A stretch of DNA of 35,873 bases from Kiloniellaceae bacterium (GCA_021776095.1 JAJFGO010000080.1:1-35873), one strand, 5' to 3'. Positions 16,463 to 27,300 are shown, counted from the first letter of the stretch. The notes: generated from the sequence alone by a model not told the origin. Translations and numbers: made by a program.

Positions 16463-17214
16463 GCCGAGCGCACGCCCGCGATCAGAAACTCCTTGTTGCC
16501 TTCCGCGCCCTGGATCGGGCTTTCGGTCACGCCCAGAACGCGCCAGCCCTCAAGGCCGTCGAGCCAGGCCGCGATGCGGCGGCAGACATCATCGTGCAGA
16601 GCGGGGTCGCGCACGATGCCGCCCTTGCCGACCTTGTCCTTGCCGACTTCGAACTGCGGCTTGATCAAGGCAATCAGGTATCCGCCCGGCGCGGCCAGGG
16701 CGAGCGGCGCAGGCAAAACGGTTTCCAGTCCGATGAAGCTGGCGTCGCAAACGATGAGGTCGATGGTCTCCGGCACCTCGGCGCGGGTCAAGGCCCGGGC
16801 ATTGAGCTTTTCGCGCACGAGCACGCGCGGATCGTTGCGCAGCTTCCAGGCCAATTGCCCCTGGCCCACGTCGACCGCATAAACCTTGGCCGCGCTGCGC
16901 GCCAGCAGCACGTCGGTAAAGCCACCGGTCGAGGCGCCGATATCCAGACACACCAACCCTGTGGGATCGATCCCGAAATGGTCGAGCGCCTTGGCCAGCT
17001 TCAGACCGCCGCGGCTGACCCAGGGATGATCGGCGCCGCGCACCGCCAGCGGCGCCTCGGCGGCAACCAATTGGCCCGCCTTGTCGATCCGCGCCTCGCC
17101 GCTGAAGACCAGGCCGGCCATGATCAGCGCTTGGGCCCGGGCGCGGCTTTCGGCCAGGCCGCGCGCGACCAAGGCAACATCGGCCCGCGTCTTGGACGGT
17201 GTTTTCCCGGACAT
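16459..17214 (-). CDS. tlyA: TlyA-family rRNA (cytidine-2'-O)-methyltransferase / hemolysin-like
   Basis: The 251-residue protein has an N-terminal S4 RNA-binding domain (about 9-65: RADVALVARGLAESRARAQALIMAGLV) and a C-terminal FtsJ/RrmJ-like SAM domain. The SAM motif is DIGASTGGFTDVLL near 95-108. The catalytic K-D-K type residues are likely in KLAKAL, CDASFIGL and IKPQFEVG. Homologues in Mycobacterium methylate 16S C1409 and 23S C1920; in alphaproteobacteria the same family is often described as a hemolysin homologue. It overlaps or closely follows the MATE gene (15 bp) in the same direction, and the IR element touches its last codon, so its terminator region has been replaced. Confidence 0.88.
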   Translation of the reverse strand: MSGKTPSKTRADVALVARGLAESRARAQALIMAGLVFSGEARIDKAGQLVAAEAPLAVRGADHPWVSRGGLKLAKALDHFGIDPTGLVCLDIGASTGGFTDVLLARSAAKVYAVDVGQGQLAWKLRNDPRVLVREKLNARALTRAEVPETIDLIVCDASFIGLETVLPAPLALAAPGGYLIALIKPQFEVGKDKVGKGGIVRDPALHDDVCRRIAAWLDGLEGWRVLGVTESPIQGAEGNKEFLIAGVRSA

Positions 17215-17228
17215 TCTCTAGGCTCCGG

Positions 17229-18656
17229 TCACGCCACGGCCTGGGCCGCCGCCGGTGCCAGCGCGGGCAGCCAACGTTCGCGCCGGTGAAATCGCCAGAC
17301 CGCGAGCACGGCAACCACCGCCAGTCCGGCGGCCAGGCCGCTCCACACGCCCTGCCCCCGCCAGCCTAGGGTGAAGCCCAGGAACAGCGCCAGGGGCAGG
17401 CCGGCGCCCCAATACCCGGCGATGGCCAGAACCAGGGGCACCTTTGTGTCCTTCAAGCCACGCAAGGCGCCGACGCCGATCACCTGCGCCCCGTCGACGA
17501 GCTGGAAAATCGCCGCGACCGCAAGGAAGGACACCGCCATCTCGATGACCGGCAGGTTGGCAGGCACCGCCCGGTCGAGAAAAAGCCCGGTGAGCTGCGG
17601 CGCCGCGAACCAGAACGTGCAGGCCGAGATACTCATGACGAACATGCCGAAGCCCAAACCGACCCAACCGGCGCGGCCGATCCCGGCACGGTCTCCGGCC
17701 CCGGCAGCCAGGCCGACACGGGTGGTGACTGCCAAGCTGATGCCCAGGGGAATCATGAAGGCGACCGCCGCGCATTGCAGGGCCACGGCATGGGCGGCCA
17801 GCTCGGACGTGCCCAGCCAGCCCATCAGAATCGCAGCGGCGGCGAACATGGAGGTTTCCGCCAAGGCGGTCAGGCCCATAGGTGTGCCCAGGCGAACGAT
17901 TTCCAGAAAGCGCGGCCAATCGGCCCGCCACAAGCGGATCAGCAGGTTGTAACGGCGAAACTCCGGGCTCCAAGACACGTAGATCAACAGCGCCAGGCAC
18001 ATGAAGGATTCCACGACCAGACTGCTGATTGCCGCGCCAGCCAGTTCCAAACGCGGAAATCCGAAATTACCGAACATGAGAGCGTAGTTGCCAAGCACGT
18101 TCAGGCCAACCGCCAGCAACGTAACAACCGCAATTGCCCGGGCCCGGTTATGAACCGTAACCAGGCAGCGCAAGGCGATGAACCAGAAGACCGGTGCGAA
18201 GCCCCACAAGAGGATCTGCAGATAGGTCTCGGCCAGGACCGCCATGGCCTCGGTCTGTCCCAACGCGATCAGAATGGCCCGCGAGTGCCACAGAATGGCC
18301 GCGAAGAGGACGCTCAGAGCAACCGCAACCCATAGCCCCTGGCGGACCGAGCGGCGAACCCCGCGATAGTCGCGTGCGCCGGCTGCCTGGGCGGCCAAGG
18401 GCGCCACCGCCGAAACGACGCCGACCCCCAGGTGGTGCAGGGGAAAAAAAAGCGACGACGCCAGGGTCCCGGCCGCCAGAAAACTCGGCCCTAGCCACCC
18501 CATCATGACAACGTCGGTGACCATGATCGCGATGGAGGCAAGCTGGGACAACACCAGCGGGACCGAAAGGGCGAATGTCGCCCTCAGCTCGGTCCACCAT
18601 GCGGCGGTGGCCGTTCCGCCCGCAGGAGGAGATTTCAAAACAGTTGATCCCAGCAT
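17229..18656 (-). CDS. MATE family multidrug efflux transporter (NorM-like)
   Basis: This protein of about 475 residues has about 12 hydrophobic helices in two six-helix halves, the plan of MATE transporters, which export cationic drugs or metabolites by Na+ or H+ antiport. The first helix (SVPLVLSQLASIAIMVTDVVMMGWLG) has the NorM pattern with the PxxxxQ..... D motif, and RALVTV..RARAIA loops are also family-like. ATG at 18656 is chosen; GTG at 18677 is in frame but sits within a hairpin. No strong ribosome site is visible for either. The gene stands between dxs and tlyA, a place where related genomes often have only tlyA, so it may be a lineage-specific addition. Substrate unknown. Confidence 0.87.
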   Translation of the reverse strand: MLGSTVLKSPPAGGTATAAWWTELRATFALSVPLVLSQLASIAIMVTDVVMMGWLGPSFLAAGTLASSLFFPLHHLGVGVVSAVAPLAAQAAGARDYRGVRRSVRQGLWVAVALSVLFAAILWHSRAILIALGQTEAMAVLAETYLQILLWGFAPVFWFIALRCLVTVHNRARAIAVVTLLAVGLNVLGNYALMFGNFGFPRLELAGAAISSLVVESFMCLALLIYVSWSPEFRRYNLLIRLWRADWPRFLEIVRLGTPMGLTALAETSMFAAAAILMGWLGTSELAAHAVALQCAAVAFMIPLGISLAVTTRVGLAAGAGDRAGIGRAGWVGLGFGMFVMSISACTFWFAAPQLTGLFLDRAVPANLPVIEMAVSFLAVAAIFQLVDGAQVIGVGALRGLKDTKVPLVLAIAGYWGAGLPLALFLGFTLGWRGQGVWSGLAAGLAVVAVLAVWRFHRRERWLPALAPAAAQAVA

Positions 18657-18676
18657 GGCGCGGACTATAGGCGACA

Positions 18677-18699
18677 CCGGGGTGCGACGGCACCCCCGG
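18677..18699. repeat. Hairpin between dxs and the MATE gene
   Basis: CCGGGGTGC at 18677-18685 pairs with GCACCCC-CGG at 18690-18699, one bulged C and a four-base loop. It is stable but has no T-run on either strand. It lies 50-70 bp past the dxs stop and could be an attenuator, mRNA-processing site or weak terminator for the upstream operon. Confidence 0.35.
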
Positions 18700-18748
18700 G
18701 CGCGACAAGGCTGCTATGCGGAAAGCCGGCGGGCCCGCCCCCTCGGAC

Positions 18749-20680
18749 TTACGCGCGCGCCGGGGATTCCAGGTTCTGCGCGCCCAGGGCCTGGATCGCG
18801 GTCGCCACGATGTTCTTGGCGGTCAAACCGGCGGCTTCGTACTGAAGGTCCGGTTTGTCGTGGTCGATCCAGATATCCGGAGTGTTTATGGGCCGGAACT
18901 TGAGACCGTTTTCCAGAAGCCCTTCCCGAGCCAGGTAGTGCATCACGAAGGAGCCGAAGCCGCCGATGGAACCTTCTTCGATGGTGATCAGCACCTCGTG
19001 TTCGCTGGCCAGGCGGCGCACCAGATCGTGGTCCAGCGGCTTGGCGAAGCGGGCGTCGGCCACCGTGGTCGAGAGCCCGCGCGCGCCCAACTCGTCGGCG
19101 GCGCGCAACGCTTCGGCCAGACGCGTGCCATAGGATAGGATCGCGACCTTGGTGCCCTCGCGAACGATGCGGCCCTTACCGATCTCCAAAGGCGTGCCGC
19201 GTGCCGGCATCTCGATGCCGGTCGCCTCGCCGCGCGGATAGCGGAAGGCGCAGGGCCGGTCGTCGATCTGCACCGCGGTCGCGACCATGTGCATGAGCTC
19301 CACCTCGTCGGCCGGGGCCATGAGCACGAAGCCGGGCAGGCAGCCGAGGTAAGCAATGTCGAAGGTGCCTTGATGGGTTACGCCGTCCGCGCCGACCATG
19401 CCGGCGCGGTCGATGGCAAAGCGTACCGGCAGGCTTTGAATCGCGACGTCGTGGATGACCTGGTCGTAGGCGCGTTGCAGAAAAGTCGAATAGATCGCCG
19501 CGAAGGGTTTCATACCCTCGCATGCCATGCCGGCGCAAAAGGTCACGGCATGCTGCTCGGCGATACCGACATCGAAACAACGATCCGGAAAGCGCGCGGC
19601 GAACTTATTGAGCCCGGTGCCCGACGGCATGGCCGCGTTAACCGCGACAATGGTATCGTCGTGCTCCGCCTCGGCGATCAAACCGGCGGCGAAGACGTTC
19701 TGATAGGCCGGCGCCTTGGGCGTCGGCTTGGCTTGCTTACCGGTGACCACATCAAACTTGGCGACCCCGTGGTACTTGTCGGCCGCCGATTCGGCCGGTG
19801 CATAGCCCTTGCCCTTCTTGGTCACCACGTGGACCAAAACCGGGCCTTCGTAATCGCTATCGCGCACGTTACGCAGGACGGGCAGCAAGTGATCCAGATT
19901 GTGGCCGTCGATCGGGCCGACGTAGAAGAAGCCCAGTTCCTCGAACAACGTGCCGCCGGTCAAGAATCCGCGCGCATACTCCTCCGCCCGCTTTGCCGCC
20001 GTGCTGAGCGAGCGCGGGAACTTCTTGGCCACGACCTTGGCCAGATGGCGCACGGATTGGTACGGCTGCGAAGAGAGGATCTGCGACAGATGCGCGCTCA
20101 GCGCGCCGACCGGGGGCGCGATCGACATGTCGTTGTCGTTCAGGATCACAATCAAGCGGCTATCGGTGGCGCCGGCGTTGTTCATGGCCTCATAGGCCAT
20201 GCCCGCGGTCATGGAGCCGTCACCGATCACCGAAATGACATTATTGTCGCGCTGCAAGAGGTCGCGCCCAACCGCATACCCCAATCCCGAAGAGATCGAG
20301 GTGGCGGCGTGGGCCGCGCCGAAGGGATCGTATTCGCTCTCCTTGCGGCTGGTGAAGCCCGACAGGCCGCCGCCCTGACGCAAGGTGCGAATCCGATCGC
20401 GCCGCCCGGTCAGGATCTTGTGGGGATAGCATTGGTGGCCGACGTCCCAGATCAACCTATCGCGCGGCGTGTCGAAGACATAGTGCAAGGCCACAGTCAA
20501 TTCGACGACGCCCAAACCCGCGCCCAGGTGCCCGCCGGTAACCGAGACCGCGTCGATCATTTCCTGGCGCAGCTCGTCGGCGACCTGGGGCAATTCGCCC
20601 TCTTTCAACGTCCGTAGGTCGGCGGGATAATCGACGCGATCGAGCAACGGCGTCTTGCTGTTATGTCCTGGCTTGGTCAC
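18749..20680 (-). CDS. dxs: 1-deoxy-D-xylulose-5-phosphate synthase
   Basis: The enzyme makes DXP from pyruvate and glyceraldehyde 3-phosphate, the first step of the MEP isoprenoid path, with thiamine diphosphate. GTG at 20680 after GAGGAATTG is chosen (643 residues), since the longer frame to 20743 has no ribosome site. The N-terminal TPP domain has [17 protein letters not shown] and the metal site [18 protein letters not shown]. The middle domain has the transketolase-type [16 protein letters not shown] with the catalytic Glu. The C-terminal domain carries [16 protein letters not shown] and the end [14 protein letters not shown]. Size and order agree with E. coli Dxs. It lies 70 bp from ispA and is probably co-transcribed with xseB-ispA. 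Confidence 0.95.
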   Translation of the reverse strand: MTKPGHNSKTPLLDRVDYPADLRTLKEGELPQVADELRQEMIDAVSVTGGHLGAGLGVVELTVALHYVFDTPRDRLIWDVGHQCYPHKILTGRRDRIRTLRQGGGLSGFTSRKESEYDPFGAAHAATSISSGLGYAVGRDLLQRDNNVISVIGDGSMTAGMAYEAMNNAGATDSRLIVILNDNDMSIAPPVGALSAHLSQILSSQPYQSVRHLAKVVAKKFPRSLSTAAKRAEEYARGFLTGGTLFEELGFFYVGPIDGHNLDHLLPVLRNVRDSDYEGPVLVHVVTKKGKGYAPAESAADKYHGVAKFDVVTGKQAKPTPKAPAYQNVFAAGLIAEAEHDDTIVAVNAAMPSGTGLNKFAARFPDRCFDVGIAEQHAVTFCAGMACEGMKPFAAIYSTFLQRAYDQVIHDVAIQSLPVRFAIDRAGMVGADGVTHQGTFDIAYLGCLPGFVLMAPADEVELMHMVATAVQIDDRPCAFRYPRGEATGIEMPARGTPLEIGKGRIVREGTKVAILSYGTRLAEALRAADELGARGLSTTVADARFAKPLDHDLVRRLASEHEVLITIEEGSIGGFGSFVMHYLAREGLLENGLKFRPINTPDIWIDHDKPDLQYEAAGLTAKNIVATAIQALGAQNLESPARA

Positions 20681-20750
20681 GGGCAATTCCTCTTTCCGGC
20701 AATGCCTTTTCTTAACCTTCGGGTACGGTAGCGCCCACCCCATCCTGGGC

Positions 20751-21638
20751 CTATGTTTTGCGCTCTAGCACAAATTGAGCGGTTTCCTCTAGAAGCTTCG
20801 CCTTTTGCGCGAAAATTGCAAGCTGCGCGCAGGCTTGCTGGACCAGGTCCTGCGCCTTGGCGCGGGCACCCTCGACGCCAAGCAGCCCGACGAAAGTCGC
20901 CTTGCCGGCGGCCTCGTCCTGCCCGGTCGGCTTGCCCAATTCCTCTGGCGTGCTCTCATGATCTAGCAAATCGTCGACGATTTGAAAGGCCAGGCCCAGA
21001 TCCCGCGCGTAGGCGCCGAGCGCCTGGCGCGGCGCCGCGCCGGCCCGCCCCAAAATTGCCCCTGCTTCGCACGAAAACGTGATCAGAGCCCCGGTTTTCA
21101 AAGCCTGGAGGGTGGTAATCCCGGCTAGGTCCAAGGTCTCCCGGCCCGGGGCGATATCGATCATTTGGCCGCCGACCATGCCGGCCGCGCCGGCGGCTTG
21201 GGCCAAGCCCGCGATGAGCTCGGCGCGGATCGACGCATCGGGATGACACCGCGGACCGGCGAGCACGGCGAAGGCCTCCGTCAACAGGCCGTCGCCCGCC
21301 AGAATCGCGGTCGCTTCGTCGAATTTTTTGTGCACGGTGGCCCGGCCGCGGCGCAGATCGCTGTCGTCCATGGCCGGCAAGTCGTCGTGGATCAGGCTGT
21401 AGCAATGGATCATCTCGACCGCGGCGGCGCAGTGCAGGGCGTGGTCCGGGTCGACATCGAAAAGCCGGGCGGATTCCATGACCAGGAAGGGGCGCAGCCG
21501 CTTGCCGCCCGACAAGGCGCTGTACCGCATGGCGTCGAGCACCCGACCGCGCGGTCCCTTGACCGGCGCCAGTAGGGCGTCGAGCCGCCGGGTGACCGCC
21601 TCACCCCGGCGGTTCAAGGTCTCGGAAAGTTCGCTCAT
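20751..21638 (-). CDS. ispA: Polyprenyl synthetase, farnesyl diphosphate synthase
   Basis: The 295-residue protein condenses IPP with DMAPP/GPP to farnesyl diphosphate. The first aspartate-rich motif DDLPAMDD is at 85-92, with the usual two-residue insertion before the last DD seen in bacterial FPP synthases, and it is followed by LRRGRAT. The second motif DDLLD is at 222-226. GGKRLRP at 44-50 and the KTGALI segment are also present. The size is as expected. It starts 7 bp after the xseB stop and ends about 70 bp before dxs, so DXP synthesis and a later prenyl step are made from one transcript. FPP feeds undecaprenyl, quinone and hopanoid synthesis. Confidence 0.94.
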   Translation of the reverse strand: MSELSETLNRRGEAVTRRLDALLAPVKGPRGRVLDAMRYSALSGGKRLRPFLVMESARLFDVDPDHALHCAAAVEMIHCYSLIHDDLPAMDDSDLRRGRATVHKKFDEATAILAGDGLLTEAFAVLAGPRCHPDASIRAELIAGLAQAAGAAGMVGGQMIDIAPGRETLDLAGITTLQALKTGALITFSCEAGAILGRAGAAPRQALGAYARDLGLAFQIVDDLLDHESTPEELGKPTGQDEAAGKATFVGLLGVEGARAKAQDLVQQACAQLAIFAQKAKLLEETAQFVLERKT

Positions 21639-21645
21639 ACCAGTC

Positions 21646-21900
21646 TCACGCGGCGTCGAAAGGCTCGGTCTTGGGCGACCCGCCCGGCCCGCTCAGGCTG
21701 ATTTTTTCGATTTTTTCCTGCGCCTCGCGCAACTTGGCCTCGCAGTGCTGTTTCAACCTCATGCCGCGATCGTAGGTATCGACCGCCTCGTCCAGCTTTC
21801 CCTCGCCGGTTTCCAAGTGCGCCACGATTTTCTTGAGTTCCTCCAGGGCCTCTTCAAAGCCCATCTTCGCGATATCCGCGTGCGGATCTTGCTTGGCCAT
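21646..21900 (-). CDS. xseB: Exodeoxyribonuclease VII small subunit
   Basis: The 84-residue protein has the XseB pattern: FEEALEELKKIVAHLETGEGKLDEAVDTYDRGMRLKQHCEAKLREAQEKIEKI. This two-helix coiled coil binds XseA in several copies to make the ssDNA exonuclease of recombination and mismatch clean-up. ATG at 21900 is chosen because it gives the family's usual start (MAKQDPHADIAKMGFEEA); a TTG frame extends to 21927. Its partner xseA is not in the window. It begins an operon-like run xseB-ispA-dxs common in proteobacteria. Confidence 0.9.
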   Translation of the reverse strand: MAKQDPHADIAKMGFEEALEELKKIVAHLETGEGKLDEAVDTYDRGMRLKQHCEAKLREAQEKIEKISLSGPGGSPKTEPFDAA

Positions 21901-22000
21901 GGAAAAATCTCTGCTGCTGACGGTCAAGGAATCGAATACGATGGGCGAACTCCGAAGTTACGGATTTATGGCTCCGCCGCAAGCGCTCGCCGGGCCTGGG

Positions 22001-22930
22001 TTATGCCGTCATGAGGGCCCCGACGTGCGCCGCCGCGCTGTCCGCCAGCGCGCTTAAATCGTAGCCGCCCTCCAAGGCGGAAACGACACGGCCGCCGCAG
22101 GCATGCCGGGCGATCGCGACAAGTTCGCTGGTCACCCAGGCATAGTCCTCGGTTTGCAGGCGCAGGCCGGCCAGGGGGTCGTCGTCATGAGCGTCGAACC
22201 CGGCCGAAATCAGCAGAAAGTTCGGTTCGAACTTGGTCAGGGCCGGAAACACCAGATCGCGCATGGCTTGGCGAAATTCGGCCGAGCCGGACGACGGGGC
22301 CAGAGGCGCGTTCACGATGTTGTTGTAGCGGCCCCGCTCGCTTCGGTCGCCGGTGCCGGGGTAAAGCGGTACCTGATGGCTCGAGGCATAAAACAAATCC
22401 TGGTCGTCCCAGAACGCCGCTTGGGTACCGTTGCCGTGATGAACGTCGAAATCGACCACCGCGACCCGGTTCAAGCCATGCACTGCGCGCGCCTGCAGGG
22501 CGCCGATGGCAACATTGTTGAACAGGCAGAATCCCATGGCCCGGTCCGGTTCCGCGTGATGCCCCGGCGGACGCACGGCGCAAAAGGCATTGTCGGCCTC
22601 GCCCGCCGCCACGGCATCGACCGCGGCGCAGAGCGCGCCGGCCGCGCGCAGCGCCGCCTCCCCAGACCCGGGCGAGACGATGGTGTCCATATCCAAACCG
22701 ACCTGACCCTCCTGCGGAATCGCGTTCAGCACCCCATCCACGTGCTGGGCGGGATGAATCCGGAGCAACTGCTCGCGCGTCGCTTCGGGTGCCTCCCGGC
22801 GCCCCAGGGCCGCGAAATCGTCGTGGTCCAGGGCGTCGAGCACCGCCCTAAGGCGAGCCGGGCTTTCCGGGTGCATGATGCCCGGATCGTGAGCCAAAAA
22901 GGCCGTGTGGCTGTAAAGCAGGGTCGTCAT
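22001..22930 (-). CDS. Histone deacetylase family protein (AcuC/acetylpolyamine amidohydrolase type)
   Basis: The 309-residue protein is a zinc-dependent class II type deacetylase. The active-site motif PPGHHAE is at 121-127. The metal ligands are Asp160, His164 region (DFDVHHGNGT) and Asp246 (SAGFDAHDDDP). The family's ALEGGYDLSALA end motif is present. Bacterial members act on acetylated polyamines, acetoin-pathway enzymes or protein lysines; the substrate here cannot be told. ATG at 22930. It lies upstream of xseB in the same direction, as in many alphaproteobacteria, with about 100 bp between, so a link with the isoprenoid operon is only positional. Confidence 0.88.
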   Translation of the reverse strand: MTTLLYSHTAFLAHDPGIMHPESPARLRAVLDALDHDDFAALGRREAPEATREQLLRIHPAQHVDGVLNAIPQEGQVGLDMDTIVSPGSGEAALRAAGALCAAVDAVAAGEADNAFCAVRPPGHHAEPDRAMGFCLFNNVAIGALQARAVHGLNRVAVVDFDVHHGNGTQAAFWDDQDLFYASSHQVPLYPGTGDRSERGRYNNIVNAPLAPSSGSAEFRQAMRDLVFPALTKFEPNFLLISAGFDAHDDDPLAGLRLQTEDYAWVTSELVAIARHACGGRVVSALEGGYDLSALADSAAAHVGALMTA

Positions 22931-23043
22931 GGCGCCATCCCTTCACTTTTTCTAGTGGTAGACCGGTGGCCCGGGCGATACCACAACGAAATCCCCACCC
23001 TTCGGCCCAAGATGGTATCCTGCGCGCGCCGTCCGCGCCCTAT

Positions 23044-23067
23044 CCAGGCCTTTGCCCAGGCCTTTGC
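23044..23067 (+). repeat. 12-bp perfect tandem repeat upstream of the RND operon
   Basis: CCAGGCCTTTGC is repeated head to tail at 23044-23055 and 23056-23067. It lies about 92 bp upstream of the adaptor start and just before TTGACTTATGCTAAG, which could hold part of a promoter. It may be a regulator site or a slippage scar. Confidence 0.45.
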
Positions 23068-23158
23068 GGTCATTGACTTATGCTAAGTTGGGCGCCACAT
23101 CTCGATCTGTTGTGCCGAGGTTTAATTGGGAATAATTTCCTTACTCAGGGAGTCACAC

Positions 23159-24313
23159 GTGAACGCCCGCGCCCGTGCCGCGCCTTGGCGGGGCTGTACC
23201 TTGGCGCGCGCCCTGGCGGTGCCGGCGATCTTGGCCCTCAGCATGACCCTTGGCGGTGCCGGCGGCGTCGGGGCCCAGGAGCTGGACATTCTGGTCCGCG
23301 TCGACGAGGTCCGGAGCGTGCCCCTGACCCAATCGGTTCCGGTGATCGGCCGGATCGTCGCCCAAAGACTGGGCGAGGTGGCGGCGCGTATCGATGGCCC
23401 AGTCGAAGCCTTTCAGGTCGAGGTCGGCGACCGGGTCGAGGCCGGGCAGGTCTTGGCCGTGCTCGACCAGGCGGTCCTCAAGGCGCGACGCGACATGGGC
23501 GCCGGGCGGTTGGCCGAGGTGCGCGCCGACAAAGGCATCCGGGCGGCCGAACTGACCCTGGCCAAACAAGATTTCAAGCGCATGGCTGGCCTTCGAAAAT
23601 CGGCAGCTTTCAGCCAAGCGCGCTTTGACGACAGCCGTCAGCAAGTGGTCATCGCCGAGGCCGCCCTGCGCCGGGCCGAAGCCGCGATCGCCGGTGCCCA
23701 GGCCGACCTCGACCTGGCCGAAATCAATCTGCGCGACTCCCAGATCGTTGCGCCCTACGCCGGCGTGGTGACCAGACGCCTGACCGAAGCGGGCGCCTAT
23801 GTGCGCGGCGGCGATCCGGTGATCCGTCTGATCGGGGATCAGCTGTTGGAAATCGAAGCCGACGTTCCGTTTCAGAACCTGGCGGGCCTGGAGCCGGGCG
23901 TCGAGGTGGGCGTCGCGCTGGACGACGGCACGCGGCACAGCGCGATCGTGCGCGCCACCCTGCCGTCGGAAAATCCGCTGACCCGCACGCGCACGGTCCG
24001 CTTCGTCCCCAATATCGGAGAGACCTACCGCAGTCTGGCGCACGATCAAAGTGTGACTCTGCAGATACCCGTTGGGGCGGAACGGCAAATCCTTTCGGTT
24101 CATAAAGACGCGATCATCATCCAACGCGGCCAGAATACCGTTTACCTCGCGGTGGACGGCGTCGCGGAGGCGCGCCCGGTCGTTCTGGGCGAAGCCGTCG
24201 GCAATCGCTTCGAAGTCCGCAAGGGACTGGCCGCGGGCGACAAGGCGGTGGTGCGCGGGAATGAGCGCCTGCAGCCAGGTAACAAGCTGCGCATCGCCGG
24301 GGAGGCGTCATGA
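23159..24313 (+). CDS. RND efflux periplasmic adaptor subunit
   Basis: The 384-residue protein is a membrane-fusion protein joining an RND pump to an outer-membrane channel. GTG at 23159 follows GGGAG at good spacing; the longer TTG frame from 23126 lacks one. A signal sequence runs to about residue 41 (LALSMTLGGAGGVGA). The barrel-sandwich (lipoyl-like) halves are near 55-90 (GRIVAQRLGEVAARIDGPVEAFQVEVGDRVEAGQVLAVLD) and 160-200 (SQIVAPYAGVVTRRLTEAGAYV). A coiled-coil hairpin lies between them. The beta-barrel and membrane-proximal domains complete it. There is no lipobox cysteine at the cleavage site, so it is probably not lipid-anchored. It overlaps the pump gene by 4 bp (ATGA). Confidence 0.9.
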   Translation: MNARARAAPWRGCTLARALAVPAILALSMTLGGAGGVGAQELDILVRVDEVRSVPLTQSVPVIGRIVAQRLGEVAARIDGPVEAFQVEVGDRVEAGQVLAVLDQAVLKARRDMGAGRLAEVRADKGIRAAELTLAKQDFKRMAGLRKSAAFSQARFDDSRQQVVIAEAALRRAEAAIAGAQADLDLAEINLRDSQIVAPYAGVVTRRLTEAGAYVRGGDPVIRLIGDQLLEIEADVPFQNLAGLEPGVEVGVALDDGTRHSAIVRATLPSENPLTRTRTVRFVPNIGETYRSLAHDQSVTLQIPVGAERQILSVHKDAIIIQRGQNTVYLAVDGVAEARPVVLGEAVGNRFEVRKGLAAGDKAVVRGNERLQPGNKLRIAGEAS

Positions 24314-27300
24314 ACCTCATCCGGCTGTCGATCGAACGCCCGATCGCGGTCATCGCCGCGGTGCTGATGGTCCTGCTGTTCGGCTTGGTCGCGCTGGAGG
24401 AGATTCCGATTCAACTGGCGCCCGATGTCGACCGGCCCGTGATCACTGTGACCACGACCTGGCCCGGCGCCGCGCCGGCGGAGATCGAGCGGGAAATCCT
24501 CAATCGCCAGGAAGAGGAAATGGCCGGTCTGGAAGGCCTGGAGGACATCACCGGCCGGGCCGAGCCCGGGCGATCGCGTCTGACCTTGGAATTCGACATC
24601 GCCACCAACATGGATCGCGCCCTGTTGTTGGTCTCGAACCGGCTCGACCGGGTCAACGGCTATCCCGACGAAGCCAACGAACCCACACTCGACACCGCCG
24701 GCAGCGAAGACAGCCCGATTGCCTGGTTCATCATCACCCGCGCCGAGGGCAACGATCGGCCGATCCATGAGTTCGGCGACTTCATAGAGGACGTGGTCAA
24801 GGACCGGATCGAACGGGTGCCGGGCGTGAGCCGGGTTAACGTCTATGGCACCAGCGAACGCGAGATGCAGATCACGGTCGAACCGCAACTGCTGGCCCGC
24901 TATGGCCTGACGCTCAGCCAGGTCGTCGCTACCCTTCGCGCGGCCAATGCCTCGGTCTCGGCCGGCGACGTGGAAGAAGGCAAGCGCCGCTATGTGGTGC
25001 GCACCGAAGGCGAGCTCAACACCCTGGAGGCCGTTCGCGGGGTCGTGTTGCGAACCTCGACCGGCACTGGCACAGGTACCGGCGCCGGCGGTCTCGCCCG
25101 GGTTACCTTGGGCGACATCGCCGATGTGGATTTCGGCTACCAGGACCCGACCGCCGCGATCCGCCAGTTGGGCGAACCATCGATCGCCTTCAACGCGCAA
25201 CGCGAGACCGGCGCCAACGTCATCGAAGTCATGGAGGGCGTTCGCCAGGCGGTTCGGGAATTGAACAATGGTCCATTGCCCGCTGCCAGCTTGGACTTGC
25301 GCCAAGCCTACGACGAGACCGTCTACATCAACTCCTCCATCGACCTGGTCAAACAGAACATCTACGTGGGCGGGTCCTTGGCAATCGCGATCCTGCTTTT
25401 GTTTTTGCGTTCGCCACGCGCAACACTGATCATCTCTATCGCGATTCCGGTATCGGTCATCGGCGCCTTCGTGGCCATGGCGGCCTTGGGCCGCTCGATC
25501 AACGTGATTTCCCTGGCCGGCCTGGCCTTTTCGATCGGCATGGTGGTCGACGCCGCGATCGTGGTGCTGGAAAACATCTACCGGCACCGCGAGCTGGGGC
25601 GGACCGCGAAGGAAGCCGCCTTTCGCGGCGCCAAAGAGGTTTGGGGCGCGGTCCTGGTCTCGGCCTTGACTACGGTCATGGTGTTCATCCCGATTTTGGT
25701 CATGCAGTTGGAGGTCGGCCAGCTATTCCGCGATATCGCGGTCGCCATATCGGTTTCGGTCCTGTTGTCGCTGGTGGTTTCAATCACCGTGATTCCCGCC
25801 TTGTCGAAGTGGGTGTTCGAATTCGGCCGCGCCAAGGACACCGAAAACCGCCCCGCCCGCCATGCCCTGCCCGGCATCGATCATCTTGCGCGCGGCTTCG
25901 TCGCGGCGGTCATGTCCTTCATCCAAACGATTGTGCGCAGCCGCATGTTGGCCTTCGGCGTGGTCGCGGCCATCACCCTGGCCGCCGGCGTTGGGGCCTG
26001 GCGATACCTGCCCAAGCTGGAATACCTGCCGGAGGGCAATCGCAATCTTGTGTTCGGCATTATCATTCCGCCGCCCGGCTATAACTTGGCCACCATGACC
26101 GAGATCGCCGAGGAAATTGAAACCGAGATCAAGCCCCACTGGGCCACGGTTTCGGGCCGCGAATCGAAGCCGGGCGAGCCGCCGAAGATCGAGCGTTTCT
26201 TCTTCGTGGCGAGCCGCGCCCGTACATTTCTCGGCGCCATCTCGGTCGATCCGCAACGGGTCGGCGAGTTGATTCCCGTGCTTCAGGATTCGGTATTTCG
26301 CGAACCGGGCACCTTCGGTTTCATCAACCAGCCGTCGATCTTCGGCCGGGGCATCGGCAGCGGACGCAAGATCGATTTGGATATCTCCGGCCACGATCTC
26401 GGCGAGATCATCCAGGTCGCCCGCCGGGCGGCGGGTAAGGTGGTCGCGGCCTTGCCGCTTCACGAGGGCAATCAGTTCCGGCCCAATCCGGGTTTGGAAC
26501 TGGGCGCGCCCGAAGTGCGCGTGATCCCGAACCGCACCCGCCTGAACGACAACGGCGTGACCGCGCGCGAGTTGGCCGAAACCATCGACGCCTTCAACGA
26601 CGGCTTGCGCATCGCGGAAGTTACCGCGGGCAGCGAACGGATCGATCTGATTATCCAGGGCCCGGACAAGAACGTGACCGAGACCCAGGGCATCGCCAGT
26701 CTGCCGGTGGTGACCGCCAACGGCCAGATCGTGCCCGCCGGATCGCTCGCCGACGTGATCTTGACCTCAGGCCCGACCGAGATCCGCCACCGCGAGAGGT
26801 TCCGCACGATTACCCTGGAGATCCGCCCGGCGCCCGGCGTCCCGCTCGAGGCCGCGCTCGATACGTTGCACGAAAAGGTGATCGACCCCTTGCGCCTGGA
26901 GGGTCTCCCGCCCGGCATCCGCATGGGCCTTTCCGGCACCGCGGACAAGCTGACCCAGACCTGGAACGCCATGGTGGTCGAGCTGCTCTTGGCCATCGCC
27001 ATCGTATATCTGGTCATGGCGGTGCTATTCGAGAGCTTCATCTATCCTCTGATCATCCTGCTGTCCGTGCCCGTGGCGGCGGCCGGTGGTGTCGCCGGTT
27101 TGGTGGTCTTGAATTTCTATGTGTTTCAGCCGCTCGACATGCTGACCCTGCTTGGCTTCGTTATCCTGATCGGCATCGTCGTGAACAACGCGATTCTGCT
27201 GGTGCATCAGACCCTGCATCACCTGCGCCACGAAGGCATGGCGGTTCATGACGCAATTATCGAAGCGACGCGAAACCGCATCCGACCGATTTTCATGTCC

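Noticed and set aside
18149-18708. Long plus- and minus-strand frames across the MATE and dxs genes
   Set aside because: They are shadow frames in GC-rich DNA with no family pattern.
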